From assembly GCF_042433895.1 (NCBI RefSeq), contig NZ_JBHLUA010000004.1:1-64000 (forward strand): 64,000 bases of DNA. The letters are read 5' to 3'. The notes below the pieces were generated by a model. That model was given only the letters and a program-made list of their open reading frames with translations, did no database searches and was not told where the DNA came from. Each line of letters starts with the position of its first letter. Positions within the stretch are counted from its first letter, which is position 1. A program made the position numbers and the translations under genes. Positions 9,108 through 17,173 of this stretch are shown here, one piece after another. Source of the DNA: Mesonia maritima. GTDB lineage: Bacteria; Bacteroidota; Bacteroidia; Flavobacteriales; Flavobacteriaceae.

Positions 9108-11714
9108 TTAAAATTTGAAATTATAAGATACACTGGGTAAAAAACCGAAAATAGAAAGGCGTCGAGCTTCATTGATTCCACTATCTTCATTAGTGGTAAA
9201 TCTAACTGAAGCCGCATTTTGCCGGTTATAAACATTATAAATGCTGAATACCCAATAGCTTTGCCAGCCTTTATTTTTGTTGGGCTTAGGCGTGTACGTA
9301 GCGGCTAAATCTAAATGGTGGTAAGTAGGTAAACGGTTTTCGTTTCTTGTAGAATAATTGGGGACATGAAGCCCTCCTAATTCATAATACCCATTTGGGT
9401 AGGTTACCGGTTGTCCAGATTGTAAAGAGAAATTAGCGCTAAAAGACCATTTATCGGTATACTCATAATTAGTGACAAAATTTAAATTATGAAGTTTATC
9501 GTAAGGAGAAAGGTACCATTCCCCATTAGCAATTCCAGGGTCTTGAGATGTATTTCCGCTAGTGCGTTGTTCTGCTCTCGATATGGTGTAGGAAAGCCAT
9601 CCGGTTAATTTTCCTGTGTTTTTTCTTAATAGGACTTCTAAGCCGTAAGCGCGCGCTTTTCCGTTTAGTAAAACTTGTTCTATGTTATTATTACCAATAA
9701 GATCTGCCCCATCTACATAATCGGTCCGGTTTTGAATGTCTTTATAAAATGCTTCGGTTTCTAAGGAATATTTTTTGTTGCTGAAATTTTTAAAGAAACC
9801 CAACGCATATTGGTCTAAGAGCTGTGGTTTAATGAAAGGGCCGCTAGGCGTCCACATATTTACCGGAGTTGGGGATTGACTATTGGAAATAATATGAAGA
9901 TACTGCGCCATTCTATTGTAACTTGCTTTAAAGGAAGTTTCTTCATTTAGAGCAAAAGATAATGAAACACGCGGTTCAATATTATTAAAATCGCTGATGA
10001 CTTCACCGCTGTCATAACTGATGCTTCCGGTAGGTGTGGCTTCCTCATAAATGTTGAAATTAGGATTGTAAATTGCCGGATGGTTATTCGCGTAGGTGTT
10101 GATGTCTTGCGGACCATAACGATAGAACATACTATAACGAGCGCCATACCGTACATTTATTTCTTCGGAAATTTTATGATTCACATCGATATAAGCAGAA
10201 GGTTGCAAGGCGTATTTTTTATTTAATTGATTAAAGTTTATCGCAGAACTTTCGTCTTTGGGAGCCAAGGTTCCAGGATTCATTTCATAATAAATTGCTT
10301 CTGCGCCGTAATCTAACTGGATCCTCTCAGAGAGGTAATGTTTCCAATCGTATTGTAAACCATAACTTATGATATCGCTTTTCCATTCATAACTTTGACT
10401 GTTTAGGTTTAAGTTGAATTTATAGTCACTATAGAATAAAGATAAATGGGTTAGTATATCTTCATTGAAGCGATGTTCCCATTTTATATTTCCCATGGTA
10501 TTTCCGTACGTAGAAGCGAAACTATCCCCAATATTAAAAATATCATTTCCATAATAGCCTGAAAAACTAATCGCGTTTTTGTCATTTAAACGGTAATTCA
10601 GTTTCGTGTTCAAGTCGTAAAATTGAACAGCATTATCGTTATCGGCTAATTTTAGAAATAAATGAGCATAGGAGGTTCTACCGCCAATCATAAATGATCC
10701 TTTTTCCTTTTCGATAGGACCTTCTAGCATGATTTTACTGGAAATTAACCCAATTCCCCCTGTTCCTTTTAATTTTTGGTCATTTCCGGTATGTTGATTG
10801 ACGTCCAGTACCGAAGATACCCGTCCTCCAAATCTTGAAGGAATTCCGCCTTTATATAATTCTAAATTATTTACGATATCTGCATTAAATACAGAAAAGA
10901 ATCCAAATAGATGTGAATCACTATAGATTGGAGCGCCATCTAATAAAATTAAGTTTTGATCTGCCGCCCCACCACGTACATTAAAACCCGAAGACGCCTC
11001 GCCGGCATTGGATACGCCCGGTAAGGTAAGCAACGACTTTAAAGGATCGGGTTCTCCCATCGCCACGGGGATTTGTTTTATCTCTTGCATATTTAGCGTA
11101 TTTACGCTCATTTGCGGTTTTTTAATGTTTACCGCTTTATTATTCTGAGTGATAATAACTTCCTCTAAGGTTTGGTCTCCGGGTTCCATAGAAGAATTTA
11201 ATTGTTTATCGGAGAAAAGCGCGATTTGTTCCGTTTTTTCTTTAAAACCTACATAACTGATAATTACGGTATAATTTCCCTTTGGAAGTTTTATCGAAAA
11301 ATAACCGTTTTCGTTTGTCACAGCGCCTTTTGCTTCTTCTTTAATGTAAATATTTGCCCCTAACAGCGGTTGGTTTAAATCATCTAGAATTATGCCGGAT
11401 AAGGTATAATTTTCTTGCGCTGTTTTCGACTTGCTTTTAACGGTAATGTTATTTCCGATTACCGAAAAATGGAAAAGGGTAGTGCGGTTAAGAATTGAAA
11501 TGAGCTCTTTAATTTCAATATCTTTATAGGCTATTTTTTCCGTTAGTTTTTTATTTAAATCAATTTGATTATTGTAAGCAAATTTATATTCTGTTTGATT
11601 TTCAATTTCCGTAAAGAGTTGTTGTAATGTGGTAGATTCGTCTAATGAAATAGATATATTTTGTGAAAATAAATTTAGACTCAGCATTAAGAAACAATAC
11701 TGTAAATGCTTCAT
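9108..11714 (-). CDS. TonB-dependent receptor with N-terminal signalling (STN) domain
   Basis: An 868-aa outer-membrane receptor. A signal peptide (MKHLQYCFLMLSLNLFSQ) is followed by a secretin/TonB short N-terminal domain (about 25-95), a carboxypeptidase-regulatory-like repeat (about 100-190, GTVTNENGYFSI-like), a plug (about 200-330, with VRGGAADQNLILLDGAPIY) and a beta barrel ending in an aromatic C-terminus (VSYNFKF). The STN domain marks it as a transducer that reports substrate binding to FecR. Upstream come FecR (98 bases away) and an ECF sigma factor; downstream a DUF4249 lipoprotein. The substrate cannot be deduced from sequence. Confidence 0.9.
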   Translation of the reverse strand: MKHLQYCFLMLSLNLFSQNISISLDESTTLQQLFTEIENQTEYKFAYNNQIDLNKKLTEKIAYKDIEIKELISILNRTTLFHFSVIGNNITVKSKSKTAQENYTLSGIILDDLNQPLLGANIYIKEEAKGAVTNENGYFSIKLPKGNYTVIISYVGFKEKTEQIALFSDKQLNSSMEPGDQTLEEVIITQNNKAVNIKKPQMSVNTLNMQEIKQIPVAMGEPDPLKSLLTLPGVSNAGEASSGFNVRGGAADQNLILLDGAPIYSDSHLFGFFSVFNADIVNNLELYKGGIPSRFGGRVSSVLDVNQHTGNDQKLKGTGGIGLISSKIMLEGPIEKEKGSFMIGGRTSYAHLFLKLADNDNAVQFYDLNTKLNYRLNDKNAISFSGYYGNDIFNIGDSFASTYGNTMGNIKWEHRFNEDILTHLSLFYSDYKFNLNLNSQSYEWKSDIISYGLQYDWKHYLSERIQLDYGAEAIYYEMNPGTLAPKDESSAINFNQLNKKYALQPSAYIDVNHKISEEINVRYGARYSMFYRYGPQDINTYANNHPAIYNPNFNIYEEATPTGSISYDSGEVISDFNNIEPRVSLSFALNEETSFKASYNRMAQYLHIISNSQSPTPVNMWTPSGPFIKPQLLDQYALGFFKNFSNKKYSLETEAFYKDIQNRTDYVDGADLIGNNNIEQVLLNGKARAYGLEVLLRKNTGKLTGWLSYTISRAEQRTSGNTSQDPGIANGEWYLSPYDKLHNLNFVTNYEYTDKWSFSANFSLQSGQPVTYPNGYYELGGLHVPNYSTRNENRLPTYHHLDLAATYTPKPNKNKGWQSYWVFSIYNVYNRQNAASVRFTTNEDSGINEARRLSIFGFLPSVSYNFKF

Positions 11715-11770
11715 AAAATTTGTATTTTTGAGTTGAAAGTTAAAATGGATGATTTCTATTTTAATGTATG

Positions 11771-11807
11771 GAAAGGATGTTTGGTTTAGCGGCTACGACA
11801 TCCTTTC
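11771..11807. other. Hairpin between fecR and the receptor gene
   Basis: Arms GAAAGGATGT (11771-11780) and ACATCCTTTC (11798-11807) are perfect 10-base complements with a 17-base loop. On the plus strand the hairpin is followed by CTTTTTT, which has the form of a rho-independent terminator, but the flanking genes run on the minus strand, where no U-tract follows. It may therefore act as an mRNA stem-loop between anti-sigma and receptor, or stop antisense transcription. Confidence 0.55.
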
Positions 11808-11811
11808 TTTT

Positions 11812-12669
11812 TTAGTTTAGTACTATTTCTCTTAGGTCTTCATCGATATGTGGCTTTAGATTGTATATTTCAGCTAGAATATTGGTGATATTTGATAGTT
11901 CTTCCTTTTCTCTAATGCGTAGGGTGATCTTTTTCTGCAGTAATTTTTTAGGTACTGTGAGCTTGTAGTGATAGTTCTCTTGAATGTAGTTAATGACAGA
12001 AGAAAGCGGTTGATTGTTAAAATCTTTAAAGTTTTTAAACACTTCTACGGCCAGTTTATTTTTATTATAAATGAATTTTTCTCCCGGTGATAATATCCAA
12101 TTGTGCAAACTGTCTTTTACATTCATTTGTACTTTTCCCTCATAAAGCTTTATACTTATCGTATGGTTGGTATCTTCTTTAACCGTAAATTCTGTTCCTA
12201 ACACGGTAGTAGTGGTCTTTTTACAAAATACCTGAAACGGATAGTTTTCGTTTTTTTGTACTTTAAAATAGGCTTCACCAGTTAAATGTACTTTTCTATT
12301 TTTTCTGAAATCATGAGTGAATTTTAGTTTTGAATGGGGCTCAAGTTCTACTAGTGAACTATCAGGAAGGTATAAGCGTTTTATTTGTGAAGATGGATTT
12401 TCGATAATATTGAAGTTATCAGCAATTGTGCTTTGGGAATTAATTGGCGTATTGAAAACCAAAAAGCTACTGAGGCAAATAAAAATTAATAGGACAGCCG
12501 CAGCAGCATAATGCCAAGGTTTTATGGTTTTATTTTTTTTGTTGAATGTGTCAGCTGAAAAATTTTCCCATGAAGAGAGCGCCTTCTCCTCAAGTTGCTG
12601 CTCGGGTTTTTCCTTCCAGATTTTCTTTAGTTTTTTTTCTATTTCCTTTTCGCTTTCATCCATTGCCAT
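11812..12669 (-). CDS. FecR family anti-sigma factor
   Basis: A 285-aa single-pass membrane protein. The N-terminal cytosolic part (1-70) has the conserved W-containing segment that binds sigma factors. A transmembrane helix lies near 68-92 (YAAAAVLLIFICLSSFLVF), followed by a periplasmic FecR domain (about 105-205, with LPDSSLVELEPHSKLKF and GTEFTV) and a C-terminal DUF4974-type domain. It would hold the ECF sigma factor encoded upstream inactive until the TonB receptor signals. Two start codons lie close together (MAM); either is possible. Confidence 0.9.
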   Translation of the reverse strand: MAMDESEKEIEKKLKKIWKEKPEQQLEEKALSSWENFSADTFNKKNKTIKPWHYAAAAVLLIFICLSSFLVFNTPINSQSTIADNFNIIENPSSQIKRLYLPDSSLVELEPHSKLKFTHDFRKNRKVHLTGEAYFKVQKNENYPFQVFCKKTTTTVLGTEFTVKEDTNHTISIKLYEGKVQMNVKDSLHNWILSPGEKFIYNKNKLAVEVFKNFKDFNNQPLSSVINYIQENYHYKLTVPKKLLQKKITLRIREKEELSNITNILAEIYNLKPHIDEDLREIVLN

Positions 12670-12893
12670 TTGTTTTTAAAGCTGCTAAAAACAAGCTTAT
12701 TGCCTTTTTAAAAAATCAAGAAACGATACCTTAAATTTCTCTGTAGATATTATTTTTACCATAGAAATGCCGGGTTCAAAAACTGAAATGAAGCAACGTT
12801 TTAGCTATATTTTTTCTACGTAAACTATAAAATGTAAGTTGCGCATTCAATCTTTATCATTTACTTATATGACAAACGAGAAATAAAAAGTTC

Positions 12894-13421
12894 CTAAGCG
12901 TTTGAAACTTTTTTTTGAAGAAATTTATTGGCAAGGTAAATATGGTTAGCAATCGTTTTAGCGGAAAGCCCGGTAATTTCAGTAATTTCTTTATAAGAAT
13001 AATTTTCCAGCTTATGCATTTTGTAGATTTTCTGTTGCTGTTGCGGAAGTTGATTTAGCAATACATGAAGATGCTTTATTTGATGCTCTTGGTCATTAAA
13101 ATCATCGTTTTCTATAGTTTCTTCCATCTTAAAACTAAGTTGTTCAAGTGGAATAACTTTATTCTCTCTATTTAAATGATTGATAATAATATTTTTACAA
13201 ATTACAAACAGTTGTTTGTCAAAAAGAACATCTTCCTTTAATTGTGATTTGTTGTTGTAGAGTTTAAGAAACGTTTCTTGGGCAAAATCATCTGGCGTAA
13301 GAAACTTAAATTTAAATCTTTTAGCCGTATGAATTAATTTGGGGTAGTAGAGACAATAAGTTTTCTTAAATGCTTTTTGGTCACCTTTCTTTAATTTTTT
13401 TATAAGCTTTTTATTTTGCAT
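12894..13421 (-). CDS. ECF RNA polymerase sigma factor (FecI/RpoE-like)
   Basis: A 175-aa sigma-70 family protein with region 2 (about 20-85, DDFAQETFLKLY) and region 4 (about 115-170, YSYKEITEITGLSAKTIANHI, a helix-turn-helix). It lacks regions 1 and 3, as expected for the ECF group. It heads the surface-signalling operon with fecR, the TonB receptor and the DUF4249 gene, all on the same strand. The 224-base gap to fecR leaves room for a target promoter of the sigma factor itself. The 408 bases on its other side separate it from the divergent kinase gene. Confidence 0.9.
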   Translation of the reverse strand: MQNKKLIKKLKKGDQKAFKKTYCLYYPKLIHTAKRFKFKFLTPDDFAQETFLKLYNNKSQLKEDVLFDKQLFVICKNIIINHLNRENKVIPLEQLSFKMEETIENDDFNDQEHQIKHLHVLLNQLPQQQQKIYKMHKLENYSYKEITEITGLSAKTIANHIYLANKFLQKKVSNA

Positions 13422-13724
13422 AAATTGTTATTGCCTGTCTTGTTACAACATAGCTTTATAGCTATTTATTGTATTTGTATAATTTTTTTATCTCCTTTCT
13501 AAGGAAGTTTTTTTCAAAGCCGAAAACATATAAATAATCTTATAAAATGTTACTTATTTAAAAGTGAACAATGATTAAATTTTAGTAAGCGCTTTTCCTT
13601 CATACTTCATAATGTAAATATCCTTATTCCTTAAGATTAATCTAATGACTCGAGAAAAGGAGTAACGTTGCAGGTATATTTTTACGGCGGAAAATAAAAA
13701 TATTAAAGCTAGAATAAATGTTAT

Positions 13725-13752
13725 AAAGTATAACTTCAGAAAACTATACTTT
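13725..13752. promoter_or_regulatory. Spaced inverted repeat upstream of the PAS kinase
   Basis: AAAGTATA (13725-13732) and TATACTTT (13745-13752) are perfect 8-base arms with a 12-base spacer, in the 408-base region between the divergent sigma-factor and kinase genes. The rest of 13422-13829 shows only the -7 box below. It is a candidate operator; no binding protein can be named. Confidence 0.35.
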
Positions 13753-13817
13753 TAAAAAATCGGGACTCATAAGCTTACTTTAATTTACTAGATTTTCGTT
13801 TACTATAAAAGAAGTCC

Positions 13818-13825
13818 TATTTTTG
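13818..13825 (+). promoter_or_regulatory. -7 promoter box of the kinase-regulator operon, leaving almost no leader
   Basis: TATTTTTG fits TAnnTTTG and ends 4 bases before the ATG at 13830. If used, transcription would begin at or next to the start codon, giving a leaderless or nearly leaderless mRNA. The FNR-like site found before neighbouring operons is absent at the corresponding distance. Confidence 0.5.
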
Positions 13826-13829
13826 GAGT

Positions 13830-15062
13830 ATGAAAAATTTTGATGAAATTAACAATCATTCTTTCGGATTATTATTCGAAGCTGTTTCAGAAGGAATTAT
13901 CGTTGTGAACAAGCAACAAATTGTGGTAGCCAGCAATGTTTCAGCCAATAAAATGTTTGGTTACAAAGAAGGCGAATTAAAAGGCCAACATTTAGATACC
14001 TTAATTCCTCAAAAATATCATCACCATCATCACCAACACGTAGCACAATTTATGGAAAGCTCTGAGCAGAGACAAATGGGGCACGGGCGTGATTTATACG
14101 GTTTACGCAAAGATGGCTCACAATTTCCAGTAGAAGCAGGGCTAAATCCTTTTGAAAATGAAGGTCATCATTACGTAATGGCCATGGTTATAGATATTAC
14201 CATTAGAAAAAAGCAAGAACAACAAATTATAGACCTCAACAATCAATTAGAACATAAAATTGAAAAAAGAACAAAACAATTACGAAAAACGGTTTTAGAA
14301 CTCGAAGATGAAATTGTAAAACGAAAAGAGGCCGAAAATAAAATAAAAGAATCCCTTAGAAAAGAACGCGAACTTAACGAGCTTAAAACCAAATTTCTCT
14401 CCTTAGTTTCTCATGAATTTAAAACACCGCTTAGCGGAATTTTAACTTCCACAACCCTTATTGGTAAATACACCGAAAGCGAACAACAAGAAAAAAGAGA
14501 AAAGCACTTAAAAACCATAAAAAGCAAGGTAAAATACTTAAACAATATTTTAGATGATTTTCTCTCCGTAGAGCGTTTAGAAACTGGAAAAGTCAGCTAT
14601 AAATTCAGTAATTTTCCATTAAGCAAAGTTATTAATGAAGTTATTTATGACGCCAATATGCTTTTAAAAGACGGACAAAAAATAAAATATCCTGAAAATA
14701 TTGACGAGATAAACTTACATTTTGATGAAAAAATTCTAGAACTTATCCTTACCAACCTCATTAATAACGCGATAAAATATTCTCCCGAAAATTCGCTTAT
14801 CGATATTCAAGCATTTTCAGATAAAACTATGCTCACAATTCTAGTAAAAGATGAAGGAATCGGTATTCCCGAAAAAGAGCAAAAATATATTTTTAAACGC
14901 TATTTTAGAGCAGAAAACGCGCTCTTAAATCAAGGAACAGGAATTGGTTTAAATATCATAAAAAGTCACTTGGAAAACCTTGGCGGAAATATTAATTTTA
15001 CCAGTGAAGAAAATCAAGGAAGTACATTTACCGTTCAGCTTCCACTAACAGAAAACACATAA
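13830..15062 (+). CDS. PAS-domain sensor histidine kinase, FixL-like
   Basis: A 410-aa kinase with no transmembrane segment, so probably cytosolic. It has a PAS domain (about 12-130), a long coiled coil (135-180), a HisKA domain with SHEFKTP (phospho-acceptor H195) and a HATPase domain with N, G1 (DEGIGIP) and G2 (GTGIGL) boxes. The PAS segment IPQKYHHHHHQH...GHGRDLYGLRKDG aligns without gaps (from memory) to rhizobial FixL, placing H67 at the haem-ligand His and R87 at the FG-loop Arg. This PAS type also exists in kinases not known to bind haem, so haem binding is a hypothesis. The natural His run is H64-H68. The response regulator starts 3 bases after the stop. Confidence 0.88.
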   Translation: MKNFDEINNHSFGLLFEAVSEGIIVVNKQQIVVASNVSANKMFGYKEGELKGQHLDTLIPQKYHHHHHQHVAQFMESSEQRQMGHGRDLYGLRKDGSQFPVEAGLNPFENEGHHYVMAMVIDITIRKKQEQQIIDLNNQLEHKIEKRTKQLRKTVLELEDEIVKRKEAENKIKESLRKERELNELKTKFLSLVSHEFKTPLSGILTSTTLIGKYTESEQQEKREKHLKTIKSKVKYLNNILDDFLSVERLETGKVSYKFSNFPLSKVINEVIYDANMLLKDGQKIKYPENIDEINLHFDEKILELILTNLINNAIKYSPENSLIDIQAFSDKTMLTILVKDEGIGIPEKEQKYIFKRYFRAENALLNQGTGIGLNIIKSHLENLGGNINFTSEENQGSTFTVQLPLTENT

Positions 15063-15065
15063 TTT

Positions 15066-16118
15066 ATGAATACTATTCTTCTTATTGAAGACGATGCTGT
15101 TTTACGCGAAAACACCGCAGAAATCTTAGAACTTTCAAACTATAAAGTGTTAACCGCTCCAAACGGAAGAATAGGAATAGAAAAAGCCTTACAAGAAAAC
15201 CCTCATATTATAGTTTGCGATATTATGATGCCCGAAGTTGACGGGTACGGTGTTTTAGAAGCATTATCGAAAAATAAAAAAACGCAACATATTCCTTTTG
15301 TATTTCTTTCAGCCAAAACCGAACATAAAGAAATTAGAAAAGGAATGAATATGGGCGCAGACGATTATCTGACCAAACCTTTTGATGAAGAAGAATTAAT
15401 TAGCGCGGTAGAAAGCAGACTGGCAAAGGCCAAAATTTTAGCTGAAAATAATGCCAAAAAAAATCCAGCAGCTAATCAAGAAGGCGAAGATGTACGTAAC
15501 ATACACGAGCTTAAAAATCTCTTTGATGATGAAGGTGAAATAAGTACCTATAAAAAAGGAGAGATTATTTATAAGGAAGGCGATCATTCTAATTTTATCT
15601 ATTTAATTTTAAAAGGAGTCGTAAAAACTCACCAAATGGATGAAAACGGAAAAGAACTAATTACCACGCTCTACAAAGCCGACGAATTTTTAGGCTTTAC
15701 TTCTTTTAATGAAAACATTCCTTATCAAGAATCGGCAACCGCGGTAGAAAAGACAGAACTTGCCGGAATATCTAAACAAACCTTAAAAGGAATTTTAGAG
15801 GAAAACAAAAAAGTTTCCTTAGAATTAATGAATGTGCTCACCGATAATTTATCTGAAATTAAACAGCAACTTTTGCAAATGGCCTATAGCTCGGTAAAAC
15901 GAAAAACCGCGCAAACCATTCTTCAATTTGTAGAAGTTTTAGATAAAAAACCTTCAGAAAATATTAAAATTTCGAGGAGTGATTTGGCAAGTGTTGCCGG
16001 TATCGCTACAGAAAGTCTCATTAGAACCTTATCGAGTTTTAAAAAAGAAGGTTTGTTAGAAATTGAAGGAAGAAATATTAAAGTTCTAGATACGGAAGGT
16101 TTAAAAATAATGGAGTAA
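15066..16118 (+). CDS. Response regulator with REC, cNMP-binding-like and CRP/FNR HTH domains
   Basis: A 350-aa fusion. It has a receiver domain (1-120; acidic EDD near 8-10, phospho-acceptor D52 in CDIMMPEVDG, K in LTKPFD), a CRP/FNR cyclic-nucleotide-fold domain (about 150-265) and a CRP-type winged helix (about 280-345). The recognition helix has E316 and R320 spaced as in FNR ExxSR, the residues that read the TGA/TCA core. It contains only one cysteine, so it cannot carry an FNR-type Fe-S cluster; its signal must come from phosphorylation by the adjacent kinase or from a ligand. It is the best candidate activator for the TGAY-N4-RTCA sites in front of the surrounding stress and cbb3 operons. 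Confidence 0.88.
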   Translation: MNTILLIEDDAVLRENTAEILELSNYKVLTAPNGRIGIEKALQENPHIIVCDIMMPEVDGYGVLEALSKNKKTQHIPFVFLSAKTEHKEIRKGMNMGADDYLTKPFDEEELISAVESRLAKAKILAENNAKKNPAANQEGEDVRNIHELKNLFDDEGEISTYKKGEIIYKEGDHSNFIYLILKGVVKTHQMDENGKELITTLYKADEFLGFTSFNENIPYQESATAVEKTELAGISKQTLKGILEENKKVSLELMNVLTDNLSEIKQQLLQMAYSSVKRKTAQTILQFVEVLDKKPSENIKISRSDLASVAGIATESLIRTLSSFKKEGLLEIEGRNIKVLDTEGLKIME

Positions 16119-16282
16119 ACCTTCTTTAAAGATAAAATTTAAAGACTTTCTTCACCTTGAACTTTATTCAGGTTCTCTTTTATAGCTATATTTTTATTAA
16201 AATAATGAGCTTCTGAAACAAATACAGGATAAGATTTTTTTTGATTTTTTTCATACACCTCATTCAAAAAAAATCAGAAAGC

Positions 16283-16325
16283 TGATTTTTATCATTTTTC
16301 AACACTAACTCATCTTCTACTTTTG
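16283..16325 (+). promoter_or_regulatory. FNR-like site and -7 box before usp1-hemN
   Basis: The perfect palindrome TGATTTTTATCA (16283-16294) has its centre 29.5 bases upstream of the T of TACTTTTG (16318-16325). The same geometry recurs at seven other promoters in this window. A second, overlapping inverted repeat (AAATCAG/CTGATTT, from 16271) shares the left arm. Confidence 0.75.
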
Positions 16326-16344
16326 TCTCATAATATTGAAGAAG

Positions 16345-17166
16345 ATGAACATTTTATTGCCTACCGATTTCTCACAAAACTCGTGGAACGCTATATCTTA
16401 CGCGGTTGATTTTTTTAAAAACATCCACGCAAATTTTTATATCATTCATATAAATAATCTTGAATTAGAAGAAGTTGTTTCCAATGGAAATGTAATCGAA
16501 AAGAAAAAATCGAATACTACAATTCAATCTTTTCAAATTTTATTACAAAAATTACAACAGCATGAAACCAATGCAAAACATAATTTTTATACGTCGGTAG
16601 AAGACGGAAATTTTATTGAATCGATCCGCTTACACGTTGTAGAGAAAAGTATCAACTTTATTGTGATGGGAACGCAAGGAAACAGCAATTTTAAAGAAGC
16701 GACCGTCGGTAGTCATACCACAGATGTTATTACAAAAGTAAAATGTCCCATTCTTGTAGTTCCGGAAAATGCTCGTTATAAATCGGTTTCAGAAATTGCC
16801 TTTCCAACTGACTTTAATACGGGGTATAAAACTAAAATTGTTAGCACCTTAAAAAGAGTTTCTCATTTTAATCAATCGGCGTTAAGCGTTTTATATGTTT
16901 CCAAAAAAAGTGAAGAATTAAGTGAAATTCAACAAAACAATAAGCTTTTTCTCCAAGGGCAATTACAAGATATTCCGCATAGTTTTCACTATAAAGTAAA
17001 TTCTACTTTAGAAGAAGCGGTTCAATCTTTTGTGGTACAACACGATGTACAAATGATTGCGATGATGGCAAAAAATTTAAATTTCTTTCAGCATATTTTA
17101 TTTCATCCTGTCGCAAAGAAAATTAGCTATCATAAAGAAATACCATTTTTAGTTTTACACGAATAA
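16345..17166 (+). CDS. Universal stress protein, tandem UspA domains
   Basis: A 273-aa protein with two UspA folds. The first begins MNILLPTDFSQNSW and ends with the nucleotide-binding motif GTQGNSNFKEATVGSH...CPILVVP (about 110-140). The second (about 150-270) is more divergent. I chose the ATG at 16345; an in-frame TTG at 16336 would sit only about 5 bases after the predicted transcription start. It has an FNR-like site and -7 box upstream and is followed after 7 bases by hemN. Two relatives occur at 34280 and 35622 under the same type of site, so induction by low oxygen is likely. The precise role is unknown. Confidence 0.87.
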   Translation: MNILLPTDFSQNSWNAISYAVDFFKNIHANFYIIHINNLELEEVVSNGNVIEKKKSNTTIQSFQILLQKLQQHETNAKHNFYTSVEDGNFIESIRLHVVEKSINFIVMGTQGNSNFKEATVGSHTTDVITKVKCPILVVPENARYKSVSEIAFPTDFNTGYKTKIVSTLKRVSHFNQSALSVLYVSKKSEELSEIQQNNKLFLQGQLQDIPHSFHYKVNSTLEEAVQSFVVQHDVQMIAMMAKNLNFFQHILFHPVAKKISYHKEIPFLVLHE

Positions 17167-17173
17167 TAATATT

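Noticed and set aside
9104..9235. N-terminal extension of the DUF4249 gene into the receptor gene
   Set aside because: The extension is in another frame of the receptor's 3' end, and ATG 9103 gives a proper lipoprotein signal.
14012..14042. Run of His codons in the PAS kinase as an artificial tag or frame error
   Set aside because: The run is internal, in frame and lies where FixL-type PAS domains have conserved His residues.
16271..16290. AAATCAG/CTGATTT inverted repeat as the operator of usp1
   Set aside because: It overlaps the TGAT-N4-ATCA palindrome, which alone fits the spacing found at seven other promoters; kept only as a note.
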